From positions 1-45,802 of the forward strand of contig PXDB01000030.1 of the NCBI GenBank assembly GCA_003565155.1: a DNA stretch of 45,802 nt, written 5' to 3'. Both the position numbers and the translations under genes were made by a program. The stretch comes from Nitriliruptoraceae bacterium (GTDB lineage Bacteria > Actinomycetota > Nitriliruptoria > Nitriliruptorales > Nitriliruptoraceae). Positions within the stretch are counted from its first letter, which is position 1; the number at the start of each line of letters is the position of its first letter. Below, piece by piece: positions 9,220 to 17,047 of this stretch. The notes beneath the pieces are model-generated. The model was not told the DNA's origin and searched no databases. It was given only the letters and a program-made list of their open reading frames with translations.

Positions 9220-9687
9220 TCAGGCGCCGCCGCTGTCGCTGCTGACCTCACCGGTGGTGGCCAGTTCATCGAGTCGCGCGAGGGTCGTCTCCATGCCCTT
9301 CAGGTTCTTCCTGGGGAAACCGGCCAACTCCAGCGCCAGCTTGGCCTTCGCGGTGGACCAGTCGAAGGTCTCCACGACCTCGGTGCCGCCCTCGACGTCG
9401 CGGAACTCGTAGCGCCAGCGGTGACCGCTCATGTGGCGCCACGCGATGCGCTCGCCCTCCACGAACTCCACGACGGTGTTGGTGATGCGGTAGCTGGCAC
9501 CCGCCTTCATATCCATACCGAACCTTGCGCCCTCGGAGAGACGCTCGGGGAGCCCCTCACGGCCGCCGGTCACCGTGCCTGAGCCGTCGATGACCGGGTG
9601 CATCGAGGGGTCGGCGACGATGTCGAACAGTGCCTGGCGGTCGGCGGCGATCACGCGGCTGGTCGAGACCTTGCGTTCCTTGGCCAC
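9220..9687 (-). CDS. SRPBCC (START-like) family protein
   Basis: 155 residues of the polyketide cyclase/dehydrase-like SRPBCC superfamily, a hydrophobic-pocket fold that binds lipids or small ligands. Visible features are the N-terminal strand VSTSRVIAADRQALFDIVAD with PSMHPVIDGSG after it, the middle strands YRITNTVVEFVEGERIAWRH, and the long C-terminal helix FPRKNLKGMETTLARLDELA. The start is the GTG at 9685-9687 with AGGAG 8 bases upstream; the frame continues open to 9858 but without homology. The ligand is unknown. It converges on the membrane protein gene ending at 9117. Confidence 0.87.
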   Translation of the reverse strand: MAKERKVSTSRVIAADRQALFDIVADPSMHPVIDGSGTVTGGREGLPERLSEGARFGMDMKAGASYRITNTVVEFVEGERIAWRHMSGHRWRYEFRDVEGGTEVVETFDWSTAKAKLALELAGFPRKNLKGMETTLARLDELATTGEVSSDSGGA

Positions 9688-9860
9688 AGCGGGACTCCTG
9701 GGGGTGGGTTCGTGCCATCGTCGCAGGCTTCGTCGCGTGGACCACGGTCGGTTGGCCGGCCTCCGCCGGCTGACGTCACCTCCTCGTAACCCGGCCACCC
9801 CCCGCTGGTCACCTCCGTGAGGCGACGTCGCAAGGTCCGCATGGGACGCTCTGAGCATCC

Positions 9861-9884
9861 ATGCCCGCCGCTATGCCCGCCGCT
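9861..9884. repeat. Two tandem copies of a 12-bp unit
   Basis: ATGCCCGCCGCT occurs twice in a row, immediately before the 10-bp repeat array. The 9688-10004 spacer contains no supported gene; these repeats are its main content. Confidence 0.85.
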
Positions 9885-9885
9885 A

Positions 9886-9955
9886 CGGGCCTGTCCGGGC
9901 CTGTCCGGGCCTGTCCGGGCTTGTCCGGGCCTGTCCGGGCTTGTCCGGGCCTGTT
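9886..9955. repeat. Tandem 10-bp repeat array, unit YTGTCCGGGC
   Basis: Six contiguous units at 9891-9950 (C,C,C,T,C,T as first base) are flanked by half units at 9886-9890 and 9951-9955. The period of 10 is not a multiple of three, so the array shifts every frame and is not expected to be coding. It ends about 35 bases before the ribosome binding site of the 41-residue membrane peptide gene, so it may form part of its promoter region. Confidence 0.9.
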
Positions 9956-10004
9956 CCACACGCCAGCGGCCCTCGGGCAGCACCAACGAGCGAAGGACCG
10001 AGCG

Positions 10005-10130
10005 ATGAGTGACCTCGAGCGTCTCGACCCTGCTGCGGGCCGTCGCCGTTCCATCGCCCTCGCGGTGCGCGTCGCGCTCGGTCTCGGGCTGGTCGCCTTC
10101 CTCGCCGTCAGCCTGCTCTCACTGGGTTGA
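10005..10130 (+). CDS. Small single-pass membrane protein (41 aa)
   Basis: A short gene starting at ATG 10005 with GAAGGA 7 bases upstream and ending at TGA 10128-10130. The product begins MSDLERLDPAAGRRRS, a polar and basic cytoplasmic part, then has one hydrophobic helix at about 17-39 (IALAVRVALGLGLVAFLAVS) and ends soon after. By the positive-inside rule the N-terminus is cytoplasmic. No family is recognised. The good ribosome binding site and the clean basic-then-hydrophobic layout are the grounds for calling it. The acidic lipoprotein gene follows after about 140 bases. Confidence 0.6.
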   Translation: MSDLERLDPAAGRRRSIALAVRVALGLGLVAFLAVSLLSLG

Positions 10131-10269
10131 GCTCGCCCGTCAGCTCACCCTGACCGAGGACCCCGCCGAAGGTCGGTGCTGCTGTCCTCGGGTCCGCCGG
10201 GGTGGCGGGCACGGTGGTGTCTCCAGGGACGCCGGCAGCGGCGCCCACACCGACCTCAGGAGCAACAGC

Positions 10270-10509
10270 ATGCGTGCCACCACCCGGAAGACCATGACGA
10301 TGCGGTCCGCGACCGCGGCCGCCGCGGCTGCGCTGGCCTTCGGCGTCGTCGCCTGCGATACCGACGACAACGGTGAAACCCCGGACACCGATGTAGAGGA
10401 GCAGGTCGACGAGGAGGTCGAGCCGGAAGACGACATGGACGAGGACGTCGAGGACGACCTCGACGACGACATGGACGACATGGACGAGGACGAGGACGTC
10501 GACGGCTGA
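10270..10509 (+). CDS. Small, extremely acidic lipoprotein (79 aa)
   Basis: Starts at ATG 10270 with AGGAG about 7 bases upstream. A basic N-terminus and Ala-rich hydrophobic segment form a signal peptide ending in a lipobox-like VVAC, with the lipid-bearing Cys at residue 29. The remaining 50 residues are about two thirds Asp/Glu with Met and Val interspersed and have no hydrophobic core, so the tail is probably disordered. It may bind cations or act as a surface polyanion; this is inference. A longer frame opening at 10009 reads through the 41-residue gene in another frame and is not the start. A clear hairpin follows at 10542-10565. Confidence 0.75.
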   Translation: MRATTRKTMTMRSATAAAAAALAFGVVACDTDDNGETPDTDVEEQVDEEVEPEDDMDEDVEDDLDDDMDDMDEDEDVDG

Positions 10510-10541
10510 GCCGCGACCCCCACGACCTCGCGATCGCGTAG

Positions 10542-10565
10542 CGGCACGCCCTCCGGGGCGTGCCG
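10542..10565. terminator. Bidirectional hairpin terminator
   Basis: A perfect 10-bp stem CGGCACGCCC / GGGCGTGCCG with a TCCG loop lies in the 78-bp gap between the converging lipoprotein gene (ends 10509) and transporter gene (ends 10588). Confidence 0.8.
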
Positions 10566-10587
10566 ATGCGTGTGTCAGGGCCGCCGG

Positions 10588-11160
10588 TCAGGCCCGGATG
10601 CCCTCGGCGAGCAGCAGCACCCCGAAGAGCAGGAAGGCGCCGGCGGCGACCAGACGGAGGATGTGCTCGTTGAGTTGGCGGCCCACCAGCGTCGCCACCG
10701 CGATCGCGATGCCGCTGGCGGCGGTCATCCCGAGGCTCGCGCCGAGCCAGGTCGGCATCGCAGGCTGGGTGCCGGCCAGGGTGAGCGTGGCCAGCATCGT
10801 CTTGTCGCCGAACTCCGCGATGAGGAAGGCGAGGGTGACCCCGAGCAGCACCGAGGAGCTGCGGAGCCCTGCGTCCTCGTTCTCCTCCTCGTCGTCGTCC
10901 TTGTCCAGCAGGGTCCAGACCCCGAAGCCGAGGAAGATCAGCCCTCCGGCGATGGCCACGGCCCGCTCCGGCAGGGCGGCACCCAACGCCGCACCGAGCA
11001 GCGTGGACAGCCCGAGCATGATGAACGCCGCGATGGCGATCCCACCGAGCACCGGCCAGGGCCGGTACCTGGCGGCGAAGGCGATGGCGAGCACCATCGA
11101 CTTGTCGCCGAGCTCCGCGAGGAACACCAGCCCGAAGCTGGCCAGCAGCGCCTCGATCAT
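10588..11160 (-). CDS. GDT1/TMEM165 (UPF0016) family cation transporter
   Basis: 190 residues with six predicted membrane helices in two homologous halves. Each half carries the family motif E-x-G-D-K-(S/T): ELGDKS at 16-21 and EFGDKT at 116-121. A very acidic loop (DKDDDEEENEDAG, about 86-98) joins the halves and could bind divalent cations. Family members export Mn2+ or exchange Ca2+/Mn2+ against protons; bacterial members are mostly linked to Mn2+ homeostasis. It begins at the ATG at 11158-11160. I looked for a yybP-ykoY manganese riboswitch in the 270-base region upstream and could not make one out. It converges on the acidic lipoprotein gene. Confidence 0.92.
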   Translation of the reverse strand: MIEALLASFGLVFLAELGDKSMVLAIAFAARYRPWPVLGGIAIAAFIMLGLSTLLGAALGAALPERAVAIAGGLIFLGFGVWTLLDKDDDEEENEDAGLRSSSVLLGVTLAFLIAEFGDKTMLATLTLAGTQPAMPTWLGASLGMTAASGIAIAVATLVGRQLNEHILRLVAAGAFLLFGVLLLAEGIRA

Positions 11161-11429
11161 CGGACGAGGTCCCCGTTGCCGCGCTCGACGCAGGTCACTC
11201 CGCCGCCACTCTCCTGCTCACTGGTCACCGGGCGACTCCTCGTTGCGCACCTGCTGCTGCTCATCAGCCGCGAAGTGCAGCACGTCCGCACCCCGGCCGT
11301 CGGACACGGCCGACGACATCGCTGTCGCTGGGCACATCCGGATCGACACCGCACTCGACGGCAACGGCCTCGACGCCCAGCCCGGAGCACGCCGGCTCGC
11401 ACAGGCCAACTCGGCGCCAACGTCCGCCA

Positions 11430-12467
11430 TCATGCCGCACCTACGAGGAACCGTTCGATCCCCTGGACCAGCGCGTCGGCGAGCGCAGCCTGCCATGCGC
11501 GGTCACGCAGTGCCGCGGCGTCGGCGGCGTTGCGCATGTTGCCGGCTTCGAGCAGCACCACCGGGACCTCCGAGAGGTTCAGGGTGGCGAGATCGTTGCG
11601 GGCAACGAGCCCCCCGGAACCCACGTAGTTGGCGGGGGACCTCCCGCCTGCGACCAGGGCATCCCGCAGGACCTCCGCGAGTTCGAGGGAGGCAGCCAGC
11701 ACGGCGGGATCGCTGCCCGACCAGGCCGCAGGATGGATGATGTGGAACCCTCGCGCGTCGACCGCGGCACCATCAGCGTGGATGGAGAGGGTCAGGTCGG
11801 CACCCACCCGCTGCCCGATGGTCCCTCTCTCGTCGATGCACGGTCCCACGCCGTCGTCGTCGCTGCGGGTCATGTGCACCTGCGCACCGGCCTCCTCGAG
11901 TCCTGTGCGAACCAGTTCGGCGACCTCGAGGTTGAAGGTCGATTCTCGGTAGCCGTCCGGTGTCGCGGTGCCCGTGGTGTTGCAGGCCTTCATGAGACCA
12001 CCAGCATCGACCTGGCGGTTGATCTCCTCGGGAGCGTCGAAGTTGCCGCCGTTGTGCCCGGGATCGAGCGCGATGACCCTCCCATCGAGCCCGGACGTCG
12101 AGGTGGGAGAAGCCCCGTCCGACGGGAGGGAGCCGGCGTCCTCAGGGTCAGGTTGGCCGGTTGCCGTCCCGGGCGCACCCTCGCCCGCCGCCAGGTCACG
12201 ATCCGGTCGCCGTGGAGGAGCCGGCGGCCGCTGCAGCGTGGTGGAGTCGCCATCGGCCTCCACGCCGGCGCCCTCCTCCTTCGGCGCTTCGGGGGTGTCC
12301 GCTGCGGACTCCTCGCCTGCCTCCTGCACCTGACGATCCGTCGGAGGGGCATCCCCTACCGCGATGTCCTCTGCACCACCACCGCACGAGACCAGCAGCC
12401 CGACGACAGCAGCGAGGAGGAGGCTGACCGTGCGCCCACTGCGACGAACACGCCGTGCGGCGTTCAT
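11430..12467 (-). CDS. N-acetylmuramoyl-L-alanine amidase (Amidase_3), lipoprotein
   Basis: 345 residues. It cleaves the amide between MurNAc and L-Ala in peptidoglycan outside the membrane. A signal peptide ends in a lipobox LVSC with lipidated Cys28. An acidic/Pro-rich linker (about 30-125) is followed by the catalytic domain. Zinc ligands and catalytic residues fit Amidase_3: H138 (ALDPGHNGG), E175 (YRESTFN), H230 (SIHADG) and E307 (VVLLEAGNM). Four cysteines in the domain (such as ACNTT and GPCID) could form disulphides. The ATG overlaps the stop of the DUF2510 gene as ATGA, so the two are translationally coupled and may act together in wall turnover. Confidence 0.92.
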   Translation of the reverse strand: MNAARRVRRSGRTVSLLLAAVVGLLVSCGGGAEDIAVGDAPPTDRQVQEAGEESAADTPEAPKEEGAGVEADGDSTTLQRPPAPPRRPDRDLAAGEGAPGTATGQPDPEDAGSLPSDGASPTSTSGLDGRVIALDPGHNGGNFDAPEEINRQVDAGGLMKACNTTGTATPDGYRESTFNLEVAELVRTGLEEAGAQVHMTRSDDDGVGPCIDERGTIGQRVGADLTLSIHADGAAVDARGFHIIHPAAWSGSDPAVLAASLELAEVLRDALVAGGRSPANYVGSGGLVARNDLATLNLSEVPVVLLEAGNMRNAADAAALRDRAWQAALADALVQGIERFLVGAA

Positions 12468-13828
12468 GGCGCGTAGACGGCGTCGTAGCCCCCGATGACC
12501 CCGTCCCTACCGTTGAGGAAGGCGGCGACGCCGTCGAACACGGTCTGGCAGGGGATGCCGTTCTGAGCGGCGTCCATGCGGTCCGGCATGCCCTCATCGA
12601 ACCAGTAGGCGACAGCAGCCATCGGCAGCGCCCACACCAGGTCGTCCCGCTCCGACTGCGCCGCGATATCGCGACAGAGGTGGTCACCCGGGCCCATGAT
12701 GCGGCGCACCTGCGTTGCGGAGGACACCGGCGCGGGCCGACCGGTCGCTCCACGGAATCCCCCACCGTCGTCCACGACCAACAACGACACCTCGACGTCG
12801 CCCGCTGACCCGTCCATGGGACTGCCGATGCAGGTGGGGTTACTGCCGCGCCGAAAGCCCCGCCCTGTGCACAGCAACTGCTGCGCGGGAACTCCGGCGC
12901 GTGCGGTGAACTCCGCAGCTGCCCGGGTCACCGGCCCATCCGCCTCCGCGGACCACTCCGCCCCGTCGAAGGTCAGGCGGATCTCCGGGCGGCGGTTATC
13001 GACGAGCGGATCCGCACGGTCGTCCGAGAACGTCAGTGAGGAAACGCCCCGTGGTGGTGCCAGCAGCGCGAGCTCGATCCCACCGTCGTGGACGCCGATG
13101 GCCTCGATCTCTCCCTGCTCGACGACCTCCCATGCGCCATCACGGACCGGTACCGCCAGTTGCGGCGGCTCCAGGGGTGTCGCCCCACGTTCGGGGTCAT
13201 CGGTCAGTACCCCGACCGCGGGCACTTCACCCGCACCATCGGGTCGTGCGACGGCCAGCACGACCACGATCTCGTCCGTGCTGTCGCCGGTGACGTCACC
13301 GCGCACCGTGAGGTCCCACATCCGACGAACCCGACGGCCGTCCTCGAGGACGCCCTCACCCCCGGTGAGTTCGACCGTCACAGGACCGTTGCCGTGGTCG
13401 ACGCGGAGCTCGGTGTTGTCGAGGTCCACCTGACTCAGCGGTGGTCCCCTGTCCTCCGCCGTCTCCGACAGCGTGGTATCGGGTTCGGACTCATCCTCCC
13501 CGGGCTCGGCTCCCTCGGTGGTCTGCGTCTGCTCATCTCCCGCCAGGGTCTGCTCATCACCACCGAACGGTGACAGCACGACGAGCGCCGCGATGCCCGC
13601 ACCGATGACCAGGACCGCGAGACCCCCGACCAGCAGCCAGAGGCGTCCCGCACCACCCGAGCTCTCCTGCAGGACTCCAGTCCCACCACCAGCACCGGCT
13701 TGGGTGGTCGCTGACGCCCCGGGTGCAGGTATCGCGCGGACGTGTTGTGTCCAGGCCGTGCCGTCCCAGTACCGCTGCTGCCCGTGGTGGGAAGGATCGA
13801 TGTACCAGCCCGCTGGCCACTGACCCAC
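12464..13828 (-). CDS. DUF2510 domain membrane protein with acidic linker
   Basis: 454 residues. The N-terminus is a DUF2510 module (PAGWYIDPSHHGQQRYWDGTAWT without its surrounding residues), typical of actinobacterial envelope proteins. One transmembrane helix follows at about 64-86 (WLLVGGLAVLVIGAGIAALV). An Asp/Glu/Thr-rich linker and a large extracytoplasmic region complete the protein. The middle resembles a periplasmic beta-rich module (VRGDVTGDSTDEIVVVLAV), and the end has a Cys-containing segment (DHLCRDIAAQ, NGIPCQTV). I do not recognise the C-terminal family. The GTG start has a GGGGGTGG-like site about 5 bases upstream. Its stop overlaps the amidase start, so it may regulate or position that amidase. 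Confidence 0.8.
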   Translation of the reverse strand: MGQWPAGWYIDPSHHGQQRYWDGTAWTQHVRAIPAPGASATTQAGAGGGTGVLQESSGGAGRLWLLVGGLAVLVIGAGIAALVVLSPFGGDEQTLAGDEQTQTTEGAEPGEDESEPDTTLSETAEDRGPPLSQVDLDNTELRVDHGNGPVTVELTGGEGVLEDGRRVRRMWDLTVRGDVTGDSTDEIVVVLAVARPDGAGEVPAVGVLTDDPERGATPLEPPQLAVPVRDGAWEVVEQGEIEAIGVHDGGIELALLAPPRGVSSLTFSDDRADPLVDNRRPEIRLTFDGAEWSAEADGPVTRAAAEFTARAGVPAQQLLCTGRGFRRGSNPTCIGSPMDGSAGDVEVSLLVVDDGGGFRGATGRPAPVSSATQVRRIMGPGDHLCRDIAAQSERDDLVWALPMAAVAYWFDEGMPDRMDAAQNGIPCQTVFDGVAAFLNGRDGVIGGYDAVYAP

Positions 13829-14012
13829 GCACCACCCCCTGCTGCCCGGCCCTCGTGTCGCGAACCGAGACTATCGACCGGTGGGCTCCCGAGGCGGAGC
13901 CGCACCGACACCGTGACCGACGTGGGTCCGGGTGAGCGCGCTGATGCGCATGGCCAGGCCCGCAGGGGTGGGAGCGCCCAGGGACACATGCCTCCGACGG
14001 ACGTGGCACGCG

Positions 14013-14035
14013 GCCACCCCTGCTCTCCGTGGCCT
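14013..14035 (-). terminator. Possible terminator after the helicase gene
   Basis: A 6-bp stem GGCCAC / GTGGCC with an 11-base loop lies 12 bases beyond the pcrA stop. The loop is long and there is no U-tract, so support is modest. The rest of the 219-base spacer shows no gene. Confidence 0.3.
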
Positions 14036-14047
14036 GGGCAGAGGACC

Positions 14048-16330
14048 TCACGCCTTCACCAGCGGCGCGTAGGCCAGCATGAGGTGCTTGCGCCCCTCGT
14101 CGACGAAGTCGACCGTGGCCTCGGCCCGCTCGCCCTCCCCCGCCAGCGCGGTGATCCGGCCGGAACCGAACCGGGGGTGGATCACGTCATCGCCGACGTG
14201 GAACTCCGCTCCACCGATCTCCAGGACCTCGCGGTCGCGGGCACGCCGCGCCGGGGAGCGACCGATACCGGAGCCGCGCTCCTCCACCAACGCCGGTGGG
14301 AGCTGGTCCAGGAACCGTGAGGGTGGGTTGAAGTTGGTCCCGCCCCACAGGGTGCGGTGCTCGGCGTGGCTCAGGTAGAGCTGATCCTGGGCGCGGGTCA
14401 TGCCGACGTAGGCGAGGCGACGTTCCTCCTCGAGCTGCTCGGGCTCGGAGAGCGAGCGCACATGGGGGAACACCCCGTCCTCCATCCCGACGAGGAACAC
14501 CACGGGGAACTCGAGGCCCTTCGCGGTGTGCAGGGTCATGAGCGTGACACGGCCCTCCTCCCCGGAGGGCTGGGCGTCACCGGCGCCGGAGCCACCCGTG
14601 CCGGCCTCACCGGTCACCCCCGCCGTGGCGTCCGCACCCACCCCACCAGCCGCCGAGGTGGCGAGCTGGTCCTGGTCGCTGACCAGCGTCACCGACTCGA
14701 GGAAGGTGGCCAGTCCCTGCGGGCCAGCAGGCTGCCCGCCACGCTCCGCCACCTCCGCAGCCACCGAGCGCAGCTCCTGGAGGTTCTCGATCCGGCCGAC
14801 GGCCTCCACGGTGCGCTCCGCCTCGAGCTCGGCGAGGTAGCCGGTGCGGTCCATGATCAGCTGCAGCAGGTCGGCGGTGGACAGGTCGTGCTCGAGCGCG
14901 GTCCGGAGCCCATCGAGCAGGTCCACGAACCGGGTCACGGCCGCCACCGCACGCGCGCCCAGGCCCTGCACCACCTCGACGTCGCGGCAGGCGGCCAGGA
15001 AGCTGATGCCCTCGCGGCGGGCGTGCCAGTCGAGCGCCTCGATGGTGCGGTCGCCGATACCTCGGCGTGGGGTGTTGATGATGCGGCGGGCGGAGACGTC
15101 GTCGTCGGGGTTGGCGAGCAGGCGGGCGTAGGCGAGGACGTCCTTGATCTCCTTGCGCTCGTAGAAGCGCACCCCGCCGATCACCCGGTACGGCAGCCCG
15201 ACGCGGATGAACACGTCCTCGAGCACCCGGGACTGGGCGTTGGTGCGGTAGAAGACGGCGATGTCGTCGAAGCTGACGCCCTGCGCGCGCAGCTGCTCGG
15301 CCTGCTCGGCGACGAAGGCGGCCTCGTCGTGCTCGTCGTCGGCGTGATAGCGCACCACGGGCTGGCCGATGCCGCGGTCGGTCCACAGCTCCGCGCGGCG
15401 GCTGACCGCGCCCGGGGCGATGACCGCGTTGGCGGTGTCCAGGATCGTCTGGGTGGAGCGGTAGTTGCGGTCCAGCACGACCACCTCGGCGTCGGGGTGG
15501 TCGCGCTCGAAGTCGAGGATGTTCCGGATCGTGGCACCGCGGAAGCTGTAGACGCCCTGCTGGGGGTCGCCGACGACCATGACGTTGCGGTGGGCGCCGG
15601 AGAGCAGCTCGACGAGGTGGTACTGCGCGCGGTTGGTGTCCTGGTACTCGTCGACCATCAGGTGGCTGAAGCGGCGCTGGTAGTGCTCGAGGACGGGGTC
15701 GAAGAGCTGGAGCAGGGTGACCGTCTTGACGATGAGGTCGTCGAAGTCCAGGGCGTTGGCGCGGAAGAGGCGGTCCTCGTAGGCCTGGTAGACCTCGGCG
15801 ATCTGGATCTCCGGCCAGGCGTTGGCCTGGGCCTTGTAGGCCTCGAAGTCGATCAGCTGGTCCTTGGCGTTCGAGATGGCGGTCTGGATCGCGCGGGGGC
15901 TGAGGCGCTTGTCGTCGACGCCGGCATCCTTGGCGAGCTGGGCGATCAGCCGGCCGGAGTCCTGGGCGTCGTAGATCGTGAAGGAGCTCTTGTAGCCGAG
16001 CCGGGTCAGCTCGCGGCGCAGGATGCGCACGCACGCTTTGTGGAAGGTGGTCACCCACATCCGCTCGCCGAGCCGCTGACCCAGCAGGCCGCCCACACGC
16101 TCGGCCATCTCCCCGGCGGCCTTGTTGGTGAAGGTGATCGCGAGCACCTCGAAGGGGCTGACCCAGTGGTCGCGCACCAGGTGGGCGAGGCGGTGGGTGA
16201 GCACCCGGGTCTTGCCGGAGCCAGCACCGGCGACCACCAGGACCGGGCCCTCGGTGGCCGCGACCGCCGCACGCTGGGCGTCGTTGAGCCCGGCCAGCAG
16301 GGGCGAGTCGGCGGCGGCGGAGGTGGGCAC
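14048..16330 (-). CDS. pcrA: ATP-dependent DNA helicase PcrA/UvrD (SF1)
   Basis: 760 residues, the normal PcrA/UvrD length; a 3'-5' helicase for nucleotide excision repair, mismatch repair and clearing of recombination intermediates. The Q motif LNDAQRAAV is at 15-23 and Walker A AGAGSGKT at 34-41. Motif Ia is AITFTNKAAGEMAERV, the DExx motif LMVDEYQDTNRAQY, motif III GDPQQGVYSFRGA (a variant of the usual GDDDQSIY), motif IV LDRNYRST, motif V VTLMTLHTAKGLEFPVVFL and motif VI RRLAYVGMTRA. A Gly/Ala-rich insertion (about 580-605) interrupts domain 2B. The C-terminal DDVIHPRFGSGRI is the Tudor-like end of PcrA. The GTG start is at 16328-16330. Confidence 0.95.
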   Translation of the reverse strand: MPTSAAADSPLLAGLNDAQRAAVAATEGPVLVVAGAGSGKTRVLTHRLAHLVRDHWVSPFEVLAITFTNKAAGEMAERVGGLLGQRLGERMWVTTFHKACVRILRRELTRLGYKSSFTIYDAQDSGRLIAQLAKDAGVDDKRLSPRAIQTAISNAKDQLIDFEAYKAQANAWPEIQIAEVYQAYEDRLFRANALDFDDLIVKTVTLLQLFDPVLEHYQRRFSHLMVDEYQDTNRAQYHLVELLSGAHRNVMVVGDPQQGVYSFRGATIRNILDFERDHPDAEVVVLDRNYRSTQTILDTANAVIAPGAVSRRAELWTDRGIGQPVVRYHADDEHDEAAFVAEQAEQLRAQGVSFDDIAVFYRTNAQSRVLEDVFIRVGLPYRVIGGVRFYERKEIKDVLAYARLLANPDDDVSARRIINTPRRGIGDRTIEALDWHARREGISFLAACRDVEVVQGLGARAVAAVTRFVDLLDGLRTALEHDLSTADLLQLIMDRTGYLAELEAERTVEAVGRIENLQELRSVAAEVAERGGQPAGPQGLATFLESVTLVSDQDQLATSAAGGVGADATAGVTGEAGTGGSGAGDAQPSGEEGRVTLMTLHTAKGLEFPVVFLVGMEDGVFPHVRSLSEPEQLEEERRLAYVGMTRAQDQLYLSHAEHRTLWGGTNFNPPSRFLDQLPPALVEERGSGIGRSPARRARDREVLEIGGAEFHVGDDVIHPRFGSGRITALAGEGERAEATVDFVDEGRKHLMLAYAPLVKA

Positions 16331-16481
16331 GGCGGGGCCTCGTCGGGTGGTCGCGGGCGGGTCGCGCGGACGGACATCGTGCGTGGCGCGCGGCCCGTGG
16401 CGCGGAGTGCCGGTGAGCCTACTGAGCCCCTCCGACGCCCCGATCCCGCCGGCGGTGGTTCGGACCGGCCACCTTCCGCGG

Positions 16482-16805
16482 TCAGCCGAGGACGACCGCC
16501 AAGGTGGCCACGCTCGCGACCATCGTCGCCGTCATGGTCGCGGTCATCGCGGCCAGGGCCCGGGTCTGGGTCGTCACCGCAGCCTGGATCTCCGAACGGA
16601 ACACCGCGGTCAGCTCCGCACGCAGCGCGTCCATCTTGGCGTCAACGGTCTCGAAGCGTTCCTCGAGCCGCGCGATGTCCGCCGTCGTCGCAAGATCGGT
16701 CGACGGTGGCGGCAGCAGTTCGAAGAGGGTCACCGCGTCCTCCTCGCCGACCAGGTCGGCGACGCTGCGGAAGAGCGAAGCGCGTCGTGCCTCGTCCACC
16801 GCCAT
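16482..16805 (-). CDS. Small coiled-coil protein with C-terminal membrane anchor
   Basis: 107 residues from the ATG at 16803-16805 (MAVDEARRASLF), with GGGAGG about 8 bases upstream; in-frame codons further upstream lack support. Residues 1-35 form a helical part with VADLVGEEDAVTLFELLPP, as in a common actinobacterial family of unknown function. A heptad-like coiled coil follows (DIARLEERFETVDAKMDALR, about 43-62), and a C-terminal hydrophobic helix (about 85-107) probably inserts in the membrane. It resembles CCDC90/DUF1640-like architecture. It stands alone between the helicase gene and the DUF4870 gene. Its role is unknown. Confidence 0.75.
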   Translation of the reverse strand: MAVDEARRASLFRSVADLVGEEDAVTLFELLPPPSTDLATTADIARLEERFETVDAKMDALRAELTAVFRSEIQAAVTTQTRALAAMTATMTATMVASVATLAVVLG

Positions 16806-16990
16806 CGTCACACCTCCCGCTCCCTGCGGCAACCCTCACCTGCGCCACAACCTACGTGGCGTAGGTACCGAGGTGGTGGCGGGTCCGGCAGGAGCTGTGG
16901 ATGACACCGCCGTGACGCGTGAGGCGCTGCTGCTGGCTGCCGCGACCGTCGGGCCCCGTCGCAGGGCGCCGTGGCCGATCGCAGCCGTTG

Positions 16991-17033
16991 CTCGCGCACC
17001 GCGGCAGGCAGGGTGCCTGCCGCGGTGCGCGAG
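16991..17033 (-). terminator. Very strong 19-bp hairpin after the DUF4870 gene
   Basis: A perfect 19-bp inverted repeat (16991-17009 and 17015-17033) with a 5-base loop AGGGT starts 14 bases beyond the stop of the minus-strand DUF4870 gene. It lacks a U-tract, but its length and position support an intrinsic terminator. Confidence 0.8.
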
Positions 17034-17047
17034 GAACCGTTCGGGCC

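Noticed and set aside
10009..10269. Upstream part of a 166-codon frame that ends with the acidic lipoprotein
   Set aside because: It overlaps the 41-residue membrane peptide gene in another frame; the signal peptide and ribosome binding site place the true start at 10270.
11161..11429. yybP-ykoY manganese riboswitch or small gene upstream of the GDT1-type gene
   Set aside because: Looked for because the family is often controlled this way; I could not find the conserved core, and the short frames have no ribosome binding site or family.
14357..16864. Plus-strand 835-codon frame opposite pcrA
   Set aside because: Shadow; the helicase motifs on the minus strand are complete.
16991..17033. Mobile-element end or attachment site
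   Set aside because: The perfect 19-bp inverted repeat has a 5-base loop and lies just after a stop codon, so a terminator explains it better; no transposase or integrase nearby.
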